Assembly: GCF_007860135.1 (NCBI RefSeq)
Contig: NZ_SJPV01000010.1
Span: 267,510-331,509, forward strand
Source of the DNA: Novipirellula artificiosorum
GTDB taxonomy: Bacteria; Planctomycetota; Planctomycetia; Pirellulales; Pirellulaceae
Length of the DNA stretch: 64,000 nucleotides
Direction: 5' to 3'
A program made the translations under genes and the position numbers. Of this stretch, positions 26,833 through 34,523 are shown one piece after another. Each line of letters starts with the position of its first letter. Positions within the stretch are counted from its first letter, which is position 1. The notes beneath the pieces are model-generated. The model was not told the origin of the DNA. It was given only the letters and a program-made list of their open reading frames with translations, and searched no databases.

Positions 26833-27897
26833 CTACTGGAAGCTGAACGGTAGCTCCGTCACCGACGACTCTCTCGCCGACTTCGCTGCCGGATTACTCG
26901 CTTCGATCACTCGTTGCGAAGAAGCTTCCACTTCCGCTGGGCCAACTCCGAAGATACTGTCAATGACATCATCGATGTCCCTTGCTGCAAGCTGCTCGGT
27001 TGCTGCGGGTGCAGCAGATTTGCGTTTCAGTTCCGGAACATCGGAGGCGGAATCCGAGAAAGAGAACCCGCCGTTGTTATGAAACAACGCGGCATCACCC
27101 TCGTCTTGGAACTCCAGTGCATCTTCGAGCCCCGAATCGATCGGGTTCGTCTCGACGTCATTGCTGTTCTCGGGAGCCGCTTTGCTGTCGACCGGTTGGT
27201 CATCAACAAAGGGACTGCCAAGATCTTCGTCGTGATCGATGAGCGTAGGCGCCATGGCAGCAGGCATCAGAGCTGGATTAGCCATTGGCGGTCCGTACAT
27301 CGGTGATTGAGTGGTCTGCACTTGGCTCCAATGCCCGACTCCATCCTGTTCGGCCGCTTTCACGCCCATCGGGTAGCCTGCGAACCAATCGTTGACGGCG
27401 GTTTGGCCGTTTGCAGATTGATAAGCCCATCCCCAGTACTTCGACGGAGCAACCGAAGGGATGCATCCGTTGCCGCCATTTGCGACATCCATATAGCCTT
27501 CGTAAAAGCCCTCTTTGAAAGCACTCGACGGATTGCAGAAGGTGTGCTTCTGGCAATGCCAAGCCTTTGCGGCCATCACTTTGTTGCGATGGCCAATCAT
27601 AAAGTCGTCTAACGCTTCATGCTGGCTCATCGAACTGCACAGACCACTAAACATGGTGCATCCAGTCGATCCCAACATGACGAGCGACAATCCGGCGAGC
27701 ATCACGGCGCGAGCGACGCGACGGCTTCGACGAGATTTTCGTTTTGCAGTGTCTGAACCCGCTCTCCAGGACGCTGCTTCACCGCTAGGTAAAACCGTGC
27801 GATCCGTCAGGGACGCATTCAATACATGTTCCAGGTCCGCGACGCCTTGATCGGCGCTGATTCGTGTTTGCGGCAAAATCATTGAACGAATCGCCAT
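26833..27897 (-). CDS. Hypothetical lipoprotein, cotranscribed with export gene
   Basis: The 354-residue protein has a long polar and basic N-region before a hydrophobic stretch and a lipobox-like LGSTGC (C80 counted from the ATG at 27897). A second ATG at residue 66 would give a normal-length lipoprotein signal, so the true start may be near 27702. The central 120 residues are Cys- and Trp-rich (WHCQKHTFC, SKYWGWAYQS, FAGYPMGVKAAEQDGVG) and look like a conserved secreted domain; the C-terminal 150 are acidic and low in complexity. I do not recognise a named family. It precedes the Wza-like gene on the same strand, so a role in surface polysaccharide export is inferred. Confidence 0.65.
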   Translation of the reverse strand: MAIRSMILPQTRISADQGVADLEHVLNASLTDRTVLPSGEAASWRAGSDTAKRKSRRSRRVARAVMLAGLSLVMLGSTGCTMFSGLCSSMSQHEALDDFMIGHRNKVMAAKAWHCQKHTFCNPSSAFKEGFYEGYMDVANGGNGCIPSVAPSKYWGWAYQSANGQTAVNDWFAGYPMGVKAAEQDGVGHWSQVQTTQSPMYGPPMANPALMPAAMAPTLIDHDEDLGSPFVDDQPVDSKAAPENSNDVETNPIDSGLEDALEFQDEGDAALFHNNGGFSFSDSASDVPELKRKSAAPAATEQLAARDIDDVIDSIFGVGPAEVEASSQRVIEASNPAAKSARESSVTELPFSFQ

Positions 27898-28265
27898 TTG
27901 GCCCCCCTTTTGGCAGCAAAGGCATTCCGTGTTCTAGTCCTACAGGTTGTGAGGGTTGTGCGTGTAAGGCACCACCGCTCAGGGCTATTTATCGCCGAAA
28001 CAGGGGTTCAGGATTAACCAAATATCTCGGAAAAAGCATTTGTGACGGCAGAATCGGTATTAACGAGTCGTTCGATTGTGCGTGTTTTTCGTTGTCGCCC
28101 CCGTTAAAGCGAACGGTTTATGCGGGTTCTAAGCAAAAAAGATTCTCGTTTTTTGCATTACACCCATTCGGAACAGCTGCTCCATTTTTATACTAGGTTG
28201 CTGGCTGCCTGCTGTTTCATTCCGGCCGATGAACGACACCTTTGACTTTTCCCCAGGCGATTCTT
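27898..28265. other. Divergent intergenic region between two envelope genes
   Basis: This 368-bp gap separates the lipoprotein gene and the glycosyl-phosphate transferase, which diverge. It is AT-richer than its neighbours and contains a TATACT box (about 28191) without a well-spaced partner. Promoters for both genes are expected here; no gene or clear operator was seen. Confidence 0.4.
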
Positions 28266-29897
28266 ATGAGTTGGTTGCTGCTAGCGAGTCTAGTGATTTC
28301 AACCGCTGCTGCTTTGATCCTCGTTCCACTCGTGCGTGAAATCGCGGTTCGGATTGGGATGATCGACAAGCCCGATTTGCAACGAAAACTACACACCAAA
28401 CCGATTGCTCTCGGCGGCGGGTTGGCGGTTTTTGCCGCGTTGTTGGTTGGATTCGGCACGACGATGTTGATCGATCACCACTTTGCGCACTCGACCCTCG
28501 AGCCGTTCCTGGGACGATGGAAAACGCTGTTTGCTGCAGCAGCAGCGATCCTCGTGGTTGGATTGGTTGATGACCGCTGGGCCCTACGGGGTCGCCAGAA
28601 ATTGCTGCTGCAGTGTTTGATTGTTGCCATCGTGGTCGGCCGCGGTACCGTGATCACGCAACTCAGTGTGCTGGGATACGAGTTTCAGCTTGGGCATTTG
28701 GAATTTCCTGTTACGATGCTTTGGCTGCTGGTCGCCATCAATGCTCTCAATTTGATCGATGGTGCCGATGGAATGGCAACTACCGTCGGTTGCATCATTT
28801 GTGCTGGCCTTGGCATTTTGAGTTGCCGCAGCGGGGTTTCTCTTAACGGTGTGATTTGCTTTGCCCTGTCCGGAGCACTGCTCGGTTTCTTAGCCTACAA
28901 TCGGCCTCCCGCCAGTATTTTCCTTGGCGATGCCGGCAGCATGATGATCGGCTTCTTTGTCGGAGTGCTGGCGATTTGGAGCAGTGTTAAGGAATCAACG
29001 ATTCTTGCTTCAGCACCTGTGGCGATCCTTGCGATTCCGTTGTTCGATTCGAGTGCCGCAATCTTGCGTCGCTGGCTTACCGGACGCAGCATCTATGCAA
29101 CGGATCGTGCCCATTTGCACCATCTGCTTCAGTCTAAATTTGGCAGCCGGGGCATGCTGGTCGTGGTCGCCGCCTTGTGTTTGATTACAACAGCGTTGTC
29201 TGTCGTATCGACCTACTATGACTTGCCGTGGTTGGCAGCCATTGGAGTACTTTTCGTCTTGGGACTGTTGGTGGTGACACGATCGTTTGGCTACGCCGAG
29301 TTTCGGCTTGTCGCCAGTCGTGTTTACAACTTCAGCCGTTCCTTTTCGACGCCGGTTGCTCAGTGTGACACGAAGAAACTGCAGCGTCGCCATCTGCTGC
29401 AGGGCACGGGGGCTTGGGAAACCATTTGGGAACCGCTCGTCGAGTTCGCTCGTTCTCACGAGCTGGCCAGCATTAAAATCGACTTGAATTTAGCCTGGAT
29501 CCATGAAGGCTACCATGCTTCATGGCAAAGCGTTCGGCTTCCTGAGAAAGCCAACCAGTTAACGATGTGCGTGCCGCTGTTCACTCGACAGACGGTAGAT
29601 GGCAGCGAGTTGCCGATCGGAAAGTTGGACATCATCGCGTCAGCAAGTGCGCCTGAAATTTACACGAGAATCGCGGAGTTTGTGGAACATCTGGCAGAAT
29701 TGAATCCACAGATCGATTGGGTGATTGAGCAGTTGGAGCAGCAACCCAAACGAAAACCCGCCGCTTTTCCGTGGCCAAGACAAAAAGCCGAAGTCACACT
29801 GGCAGAGAAACCAAACGGTGCGGCACCTTCCTCGGAATGGGCGAAGGTGTCGGCGAAGCTTTCAAGCGACTCCGAGGCTTCGTACAAGCTGAAATAG
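28266..29897 (+). CDS. WecA/MraY-type polyprenyl-phosphate glycosyl-1-phosphate transferase with C-terminal extension
   Basis: The frame opens at a TTG at 28242, but the ATG at 28266 has an AGGCG site upstream and gives 543 residues. About ten membrane helices carry the family motifs: IDKPDLQRKLHTKPIALGGG, the metal pair VGLVDDRW, NLIDGADGMATT and LGDAGSMMIGF, plus a loop RAHLHHLL matching the WecA His motif. The enzyme links a sugar-1-phosphate from UDP-sugar to undecaprenyl phosphate at the inner face of the membrane. About 190 residues after the last helix are soluble and not part of the normal 330-360-residue enzyme. It probably initiates the polysaccharide exported through the Wza-like protein. 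Confidence 0.88.
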   Translation: MSWLLLASLVISTAAALILVPLVREIAVRIGMIDKPDLQRKLHTKPIALGGGLAVFAALLVGFGTTMLIDHHFAHSTLEPFLGRWKTLFAAAAAILVVGLVDDRWALRGRQKLLLQCLIVAIVVGRGTVITQLSVLGYEFQLGHLEFPVTMLWLLVAINALNLIDGADGMATTVGCIICAGLGILSCRSGVSLNGVICFALSGALLGFLAYNRPPASIFLGDAGSMMIGFFVGVLAIWSSVKESTILASAPVAILAIPLFDSSAAILRRWLTGRSIYATDRAHLHHLLQSKFGSRGMLVVVAALCLITTALSVVSTYYDLPWLAAIGVLFVLGLLVVTRSFGYAEFRLVASRVYNFSRSFSTPVAQCDTKKLQRRHLLQGTGAWETIWEPLVEFARSHELASIKIDLNLAWIHEGYHASWQSVRLPEKANQLTMCVPLFTRQTVDGSELPIGKLDIIASASAPEIYTRIAEFVEHLAELNPQIDWVIEQLEQQPKRKPAAFPWPRQKAEVTLAEKPNGAAPSSEWAKVSAKLSSDSEASYKLK

Positions 29898-29996
29898 CGT
29901 GACCTCCTCCGCTTGAGTTTGGTGCGAATGCTCCAAAATTCCCCGTTTTAACGACACGGCACTCGGAGGACTCACAAGAAATGCCAGTGGTTCTAC

Positions 29997-30034
29997 GCGG
30001 GATTCTGCTTGGTAAGCGGGATTCTGCTTGGTAA
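29997..30034. repeat. Perfect 19-bp tandem duplication
   Basis: The unit GCGGGATTCTGCTTGGTAA occurs twice without a gap (29997-30015 and 30016-30034) in the 333-bp gap before the Gly/Met-repeat gene. It may be a replication-slippage product or a protein-binding site. The rest of the gap shows only the ribosome site of the next gene. Confidence 0.6.
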
Positions 30035-30230
30035 GACGTCACTGGGCGACTATGATAAGAGTCGTGTCGATTGACAAAAAAATCGTTCGCATTTGCTGGG
30101 GAAGCGGGACCGGTTCGGATTGATGGCTAGTAGCCGCGACAAATCGGTCTTGTTGGAAATGCGTTCTGGTTCGCCTCATTTGTCGCTCGGCAACGGATCC
30201 CATACTCCTTCGTACCAAAGAGGCGAATCG

Positions 30231-31154
30231 ATGAAGAGGAAAATCGGCGTGACTAAATTCTTTCGATGCTCGGCAATGTTGCTGATCCCAACCTGCGTAT
30301 GCCTGTTGTCGCTCGCTCCGGTGACCGGACGATGCGAGGAAGGCCTTGCCGACTTGCTGCCCAAGGACGGATCGATTACCGCAGAGCTTTTCGCAGCGAT
30401 CGATGCCGGCCAAGTGGATGTGAAGTTCATCCCGCTGGGCACGGAAAAGGCAAACTTGATTGTCAAGAACTTGACCGACAAGCCAATGCACCTGCAAATG
30501 CCCTCGGCATTCGCTGGCCTTCCAATCCTTGCCCAAATGGGTGGCATGGGCGGCGGCATGGGTGGCATGGGCGGCGGCATGGGTGGTATGGGCGGCGGCA
30601 TGGGCGGCATGGGTGGCGGTGGTGGTCAGGCCATGGGCGGAGGAATGGGCGGCGGCATGGGCGGCGGCGGCATGGGCGGTATGGGCGGCGGCATGGGCGG
30701 TATGGGCGGCGGCATGGGCGGTATGATGAGAATCCCCCCGGAACGTGTCAAGAAAATCTCCGTTGCGACCGTTTGCTTGGAACATGGAAAACCCGACCCA
30801 CATCCTCAGATGGCTTACAAAATTGTTCCCATCGAACAATTTACGAAAAACGCAAGTGTCCGCTTGGTTTGCGAAGCACTTGGCAACTCGCTCGTGACTC
30901 AAAACTCGGCGCAAGCAGCAGCATGGCATTTGATGGACAAAATGTCGTGGCAAGAGCTTGCTTCGAAGAATCGTGTCGAAAGCAAGTACACAGGCAACCA
31001 GCGTTGGTTCTCGCCAATCGAGCTGAAGACAGCGATGATGTTGGTGGTCGAAGCCGAGCGGCTTGCCAAAGAGAAAGATGCCTACCAAAGCGATTACGGT
31101 GACGAATACAGCAGCGACGAATCGGCATCACCGACCGACGCCACCGACAGCTAG
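30231..31154 (+). CDS. Secreted protein with Gly/Met-rich repeat
   Basis: The 307-residue protein starts at the ATG at 30231, where an AGAGG site precedes it and a Sec signal peptide begins (about residues 1-33). The frame is open upstream to a TTG at 30093, but that extension lacks support. Residues 103-166 consist almost only of GGM/GGGM repeats, and the flanks are conserved-looking globular text: an N-terminal part with KFIPLGTEKANLIVKNLTDKPMHLQMP and a C-terminal part with KKISVATVCLEHGKPDP. This resembles a beta-sandwich with a long glycine loop. The function is unknown; methionines could act as an oxidant sink or metal-binding site, which is inference. A strong terminator ends the gene. 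Confidence 0.75.
   Translation: MKRKIGVTKFFRCSAMLLIPTCVCLLSLAPVTGRCEEGLADLLPKDGSITAELFAAIDAGQVDVKFIPLGTEKANLIVKNLTDKPMHLQMPSAFAGLPILAQMGGMGGGMGGMGGGMGGMGGGMGGMGGGGGQAMGGGMGGGMGGGGMGGMGGGMGGMGGGMGGMMRIPPERVKKISVATVCLEHGKPDPHPQMAYKIVPIEQFTKNASVRLVCEALGNSLVTQNSAQAAAWHLMDKMSWQELASKNRVESKYTGNQRWFSPIELKTAMMLVVEAERLAKEKDAYQSDYGDEYSSDESASPTDATDS
30537..30728 (+). repeat. GGM-codon microsatellite-like repeat
   Basis: About 190 bp consist of imperfect copies of ATGGGCGGC and ATGGGTGGC within the secreted protein gene. The repeat also creates long false open frames on the other strand and in the other frames. Such a tract should be variable in length between strains. Confidence 0.9.
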
Positions 31155-31189
31155 TTCGCTACCGTTTTCATCTTCCTAACGAAGCATTC

Positions 31190-31218
31190 AACGCGAGATT
31201 TTGGTCTCGCGTTTTTTT
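31190..31218 (+). terminator. Rho-independent terminator of the Gly/Met-repeat gene
   Basis: A perfect 9-bp stem AACGCGAGA (31190-31198) and TCTCGCGTT (31205-31213) with a 6-base loop runs into a seven-T tract ending at 31218. It lies 36 bp after the stop codon. This is one of the clearest terminators in the window. Confidence 0.9.
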
Positions 31219-31325
31219 ATTGCGGCGAGAGGAAGTCACGAAGCGGCGTGGGCAAAAAACGAAAGAAATTTGAATTCCTGCAAGGGGGCCTTGATTCACG
31301 CTAGGGCTTCCGACCATCAGCAGCC

Positions 31326-31356
31326 TTGACACAAAACGACTCCGACGCGTTATAAC
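31326..31356 (+). promoter_or_regulatory. Near-consensus sigma-70 promoter for the DEAD-box helicase
   Basis: A perfect -35 box TTGACA (31326-31331) is followed after 18-19 bp by TTATAA/TATAAC (31350-31356). Transcription would start near 31363, leaving a leader of about 100 bases before the ATG at 31464. Long leaders are known from cold-shock helicase mRNAs such as E. coli deaD; regulation here is inference. Confidence 0.5.
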
Positions 31357-31463
31357 CGGAACGATCGACTCAAGCACTGAGTTGCGGGAAACACGGTGTT
31401 TTTATACATTTTGACCGTCCGCTGCCTCTCTTCGCGCGGAGTCTCTCACATGCAAAGCTCTCT

Positions 31464-33308
31464 ATGAATCAGCTGGACCCCAGCCCCACTTCGTTTTCGG
31501 ACCTGCCACTCGCGGACGCCGTTCAACAAGCCGTCGAGAAGTCAGGGTACGACACCCCTTCAGCGATCCAATCGGCGGTCATTCCGCTGCTGTTGGATGG
31601 GCGTGATGTGATTGGCCAAGCCCAGACCGGGACCGGCAAGACCGCCGCCTTCGCTTTGCCGATTCTGTCGCGACTTGATCCGAGCCAAACCACGGTCCAA
31701 GTACTGGTGCTGACTCCGACGCGTGAGCTTGCAATCCAAGTCGCAAAGTCGTTTTCTACCTATGGCGCCTTTATGGAACGACTGTCGGTTGCCGCGATTT
31801 ATGGTGGTCAAGATTATGAGCCTCAACTGAAACAACTTCGTCGTGGTGTTCAGATCGTCGTTGGCACACCTGGTCGGGTGATTGACCACATCAAACGGGG
31901 CTCTTTGGTCGTCAACTCGCTGAATTGTCTCGTTCTCGATGAAGCCGACGAGATGTTGAACATGGGGTTCCTTGAAGATGTGCAATTCGTCCTGAACGAG
32001 ACGCCGGCTGACACCCAGATTGCGCTGTTCTCGGCCACGCTTCCGGAACCGATTCGGCGGATCGCGAACAAACACTTGAAGCAGCCTGAGTGCGTTCAGA
32101 TTCAACAAAAGACCATGACGGCTGATAACATCCGTCAACGAGCGCTGTATGTGACGCCACGCGAGAAACCGGAACTGCTGATGCGGTTGCTCGAAGCGGA
32201 GGAAACAGACGGCGTGATTGTGTTTACCAAGACAAAAGAAGCAACAACGACATTGGCGGATCAGTTGACCCGCTGGGGATACGCTGCGGCTGCCCTCAAT
32301 GGTGATATGCCTCAGGGACTGCGCGAGCGAACGGTTGAGAAGTTAAAGTCTGGTCATCTCGACGTCTTGGTTGCAACCGATGTCGCGGCTCGCGGGCTCG
32401 ATGTCTCGCGAATCAGTCATGTGATCAATTTTGATGCCCCCTTCGATAACGAATCGTACATCCACCGAATCGGTCGAACGGGTCGGGCTGGACGAAGTGG
32501 AGAAGCGATCTTGTTGTTGTCGCGGGGACAAACCGGACGTTTGCGATCCATCGAGCGATTGACGCGGCAAGCGATTGAAATCGTCAGCCCTCCATCGACC
32601 GAGCAGATCAACCTGAAACGCGTCAACGCATTCAAGGCAAAGATCACGGAGACGATTGGACAGCGCGATGTGTCGTTTTTCAAGGAACTGATCAACGATT
32701 ACGCGACGGAAACGGGACAGCCCATCGAGATGGTGGCCGCCGCATTGGCTGACATTTGTCAGAATGGTCGACCGCTTCTACTCAAGGACGCGCCAAAAAC
32801 CAAACGATCAAAGGATCGTGACTTTGATAGTCGCCGTGATTTCTCTGCAGATCGGCAGGATCGGTTTAGCGACGGGCACCGAGGTGGCAACCGACGGAGC
32901 GGTCCGGTGCGTGAAGGGATGCAACGATTCCGTGTCGAGGTGGGACACGTCGATGGGTTGAAGCCAGGTAATTTGGTTGGTGCCATTGCGAACGAAGCGG
33001 GCATCGCCGGCCAATGCATTGGCCCGATTGATATCCAAAACCACTATACGACGGTCGACCTTCCAGAGGGCATGCCGAACGATGTCTTCGAAACGCTTCG
33101 CCGCACCTGGGTCGTAGGCAAACCGCTGAATATCCGCGGATTCGACGAAAAGTCGTCACATGGCGGCAAGCGGAAACCGTTTGCTGGAAAAGGCGGCTCG
33201 AAACGATTTGGGAAGAAGTCGCAAGGTGGTCCCGTGGCAATCAAGCCGGGGAAGAAGAAGGGAAAAAAATCTGGGAAACGCAAAGCCGCAGCCATCGCAG
33301 CCTCTTAG
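31464..33308 (+). CDS. deaD: DEAD-box ATP-dependent RNA helicase (DeaD/CsdA type)
   Basis: The 614-residue protein has all helicase motifs: Q-motif context GYDTPSAIQ, Walker A AQTGTGKTAAF, PTRELA, DEAD in VLDEADEML, SAT in LFSATLPEP, and the second-domain motifs ATDVAARGLD and HRIGRTGRAGR. After about residue 480 comes a DbpA-type RNA-binding domain (MQRFRVEVGHVDGLKPGNLVGAI) and a lysine-rich tail. DeaD proteins unwind structured RNA during ribosome assembly and cold adaptation. The gene has its own near-consensus promoter. Its stop codon lies inside the 9-bp duplication made by the adjacent mobile element, so the insertion just spared the reading frame. Confidence 0.93.
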   Translation: MNQLDPSPTSFSDLPLADAVQQAVEKSGYDTPSAIQSAVIPLLLDGRDVIGQAQTGTGKTAAFALPILSRLDPSQTTVQVLVLTPTRELAIQVAKSFSTYGAFMERLSVAAIYGGQDYEPQLKQLRRGVQIVVGTPGRVIDHIKRGSLVVNSLNCLVLDEADEMLNMGFLEDVQFVLNETPADTQIALFSATLPEPIRRIANKHLKQPECVQIQQKTMTADNIRQRALYVTPREKPELLMRLLEAEETDGVIVFTKTKEATTTLADQLTRWGYAAAALNGDMPQGLRERTVEKLKSGHLDVLVATDVAARGLDVSRISHVINFDAPFDNESYIHRIGRTGRAGRSGEAILLLSRGQTGRLRSIERLTRQAIEIVSPPSTEQINLKRVNAFKAKITETIGQRDVSFFKELINDYATETGQPIEMVAAALADICQNGRPLLLKDAPKTKRSKDRDFDSRRDFSADRQDRFSDGHRGGNRRSGPVREGMQRFRVEVGHVDGLKPGNLVGAIANEAGIAGQCIGPIDIQNHYTTVDLPEGMPNDVFETLRRTWVVGKPLNIRGFDEKSSHGGKRKPFAGKGGSKRFGKKSQGGPVAIKPGKKKGKKSGKRKAAAIAAS

Positions 33309-33311
33309 TTC

Positions 33312-33608
33312 GGCTCATCCGACGGAAGCGCGCGGAACCCAGACTCGAGGTTTTTTGGAGGTATGGCTCCGGTGCCCAATGATCTCTTAGAAAAGAGTCC
33401 CCGACGGACGGTCGTCCGCCGGGAACCGGTAGCACCCTTGGCGCACCGTCGACCGGGATATCCCTTGTCAAGTTGCACCTCTGCAGAGCTCGACTCCGTT
33501 TCTACCGGCAACTGCACGATAACAAGTGAAAATAGCTCCTGCCAGCAATGATGGGACACCGGAGAGATGCCTCGAAAACCTCCTGCGCACGCTTCCGCCG
33601 GATGAGCC
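33312..33608. mobile_element. 297-bp MITE-like element with 9-bp target duplication
   Basis: The ends are imperfect inverted repeats: GGCTCATCCGACGGAAGCG at 33312 and the complement of GGCTCATCCGGCGGAAGCG ending at 33608, with further similarity inward for about 60 bp. A perfect direct repeat TCTTAGTTC flanks it (33303-33311 and 33609-33617), as expected for a 9-bp target site duplication. It contains no plausible gene, only internal palindromes such as CGGACG-GT-CGTCCG at 33405-33418. A second copy begins at 63821. It is probably mobilised by a transposase encoded elsewhere. Confidence 0.85.
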
Positions 33609-33654
33609 TCTTAGTTCTTAGGCGAGCGGCAGATGTCAAGTTACCAGTTGCACC

Positions 33655-33701
33655 ACGGACATGCTTGTCCGTCGCGGCTTTGAACGGACTTGGAAGTCCG
33701 T
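33655..33701. repeat. Two similar small hairpins (REP-like)
   Basis: ACGGACA-TGCT-TGTCCGT (33655-33672) and ACGGACT-TGGA-AGTCCGT (33684-33701) are two perfect 7-bp stems with four-base loops, sharing the stem core ACGGAC. They lie between the mobile element and the FKBP gene. The motif ACGGACTTGGAAGTCCGT looks like a REP-type intergenic repeat; no third copy was searched for systematically. Confidence 0.6.
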
Positions 33702-33767
33702 CGTACGGGAAGAACTCTTTTGCCTCTCGCCTTATCCGATTTGAGACACACGAGGCCGAAAACTAAC

Positions 33768-34193
33768 CTAACGAATATCCAATAGTTCGATTTTAAAATG
33801 CAGCGTGGCACCAGGTGGGATGCGTCCTGTACCCTGGTCTCCGTAGCCGAGTTCCGGCGGGATTTCCAACTCGATCATTCCTTTTTCGCCGATCAATTGG
33901 ACCCCTTCGGTCCACCCCGCAACGACTCCATTGAGTTGAAACGTGGCCGGTTCCCGTCGGCTGTAAGAACTGTCGAATTCCGAACCGTCGTCAAGCCAAC
34001 CAGCGTAATCGACGACGACCTGATCGGTCGCTTTGGGTTTTGGCCCATCCGATTTCCGAAGAATTCGGTATTTCAGTCCTGATTCGGTTGTTGTGAATTC
34101 GGTCGCCGCGTCTGGATCGATTCGATTGGGTCCGGTTGCATTGCTGCCGCATCCAGAGACGAGCAGCAGGAGGAAGATAAGGAAGCGTTTCAT
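33768..34193 (-). CDS. FKBP-type peptidyl-prolyl isomerase, lipoprotein
   Basis: The frame opens at a TTG at 34208, but the ATG at 34193 begins a lipoprotein signal (FLIFLLLLVSGC, C15) and gives 141 residues. The rest is one FKBP domain: ESGLKYRILRKSDGPKPKATDQVVVDYAGWL, the pocket residues DSSYSRREPATFQLNGVVAGWTEGVQLI and the C-terminal IPPELGYGDQGTGRIPPGATLHFKIELLDI. It would speed proline isomerisation in exported proteins while membrane-anchored. The gene is monocistronic; the 330-bp gap upstream, shared with ppc, shows no further feature. Confidence 0.92.
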   Translation of the reverse strand: MKRFLIFLLLLVSGCGSNATGPNRIDPDAATEFTTTESGLKYRILRKSDGPKPKATDQVVVDYAGWLDDGSEFDSSYSRREPATFQLNGVVAGWTEGVQLIGEKGMIELEIPPELGYGDQGTGRIPPGATLHFKIELLDIR

Positions 34194-34523
34194 GTTTTTT
34201 TCGAACAAGTTGTGTTCTTTGCCTTTGTGACAACAGAGGGAAGCGACAAGTGCCTATCCGACCAATTTGATCGAACGCGTATCGAGTATACCGTGCTAGA
34301 AGAGAGGTTTCGCGGCGCCGAGCCGCCTGCGAAGGTCGTTTCACAAACCAAGATCGGTCGATTGCCTTCGAAGCCTCCTCCGGAACGAGCTAAGGATCCA
34401 CGATGCACACTGACGGCCGGCTTAGGGACAGCCGCACAACCTTAACCAAAAGACCGTTTACGTATTCTTGTTCGCCCCAGCATTTCGATTCGATTAACGA
34501 GAAGCACTGGCCGATCGGCTAAA

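Noticed and set aside
30537..30728. Regular repeat considered as a CRISPR array
   Set aside because: The repeats are 3-9 bp codon repeats within a gene, without unique spacers.
30039..31088. 349-residue reverse-strand open frame rich in His and Ala
   Set aside because: It is the mirror of the GGM repeat gene; the low complexity of the forward repeat keeps the other frames open. It has no ribosome site or family likeness.
30266..31102. 278-residue plus-strand frame overlapping the Gly/Met gene
   Set aside because: It is the +2 frame of the same repeat, rich in Arg, Gly and His, without signal peptide or motif.
33548..33766. 72-residue frame across the end of the mobile element
   Set aside because: It starts inside the element and reads over its border and the two hairpins, so it is a product of the repeat sequence.
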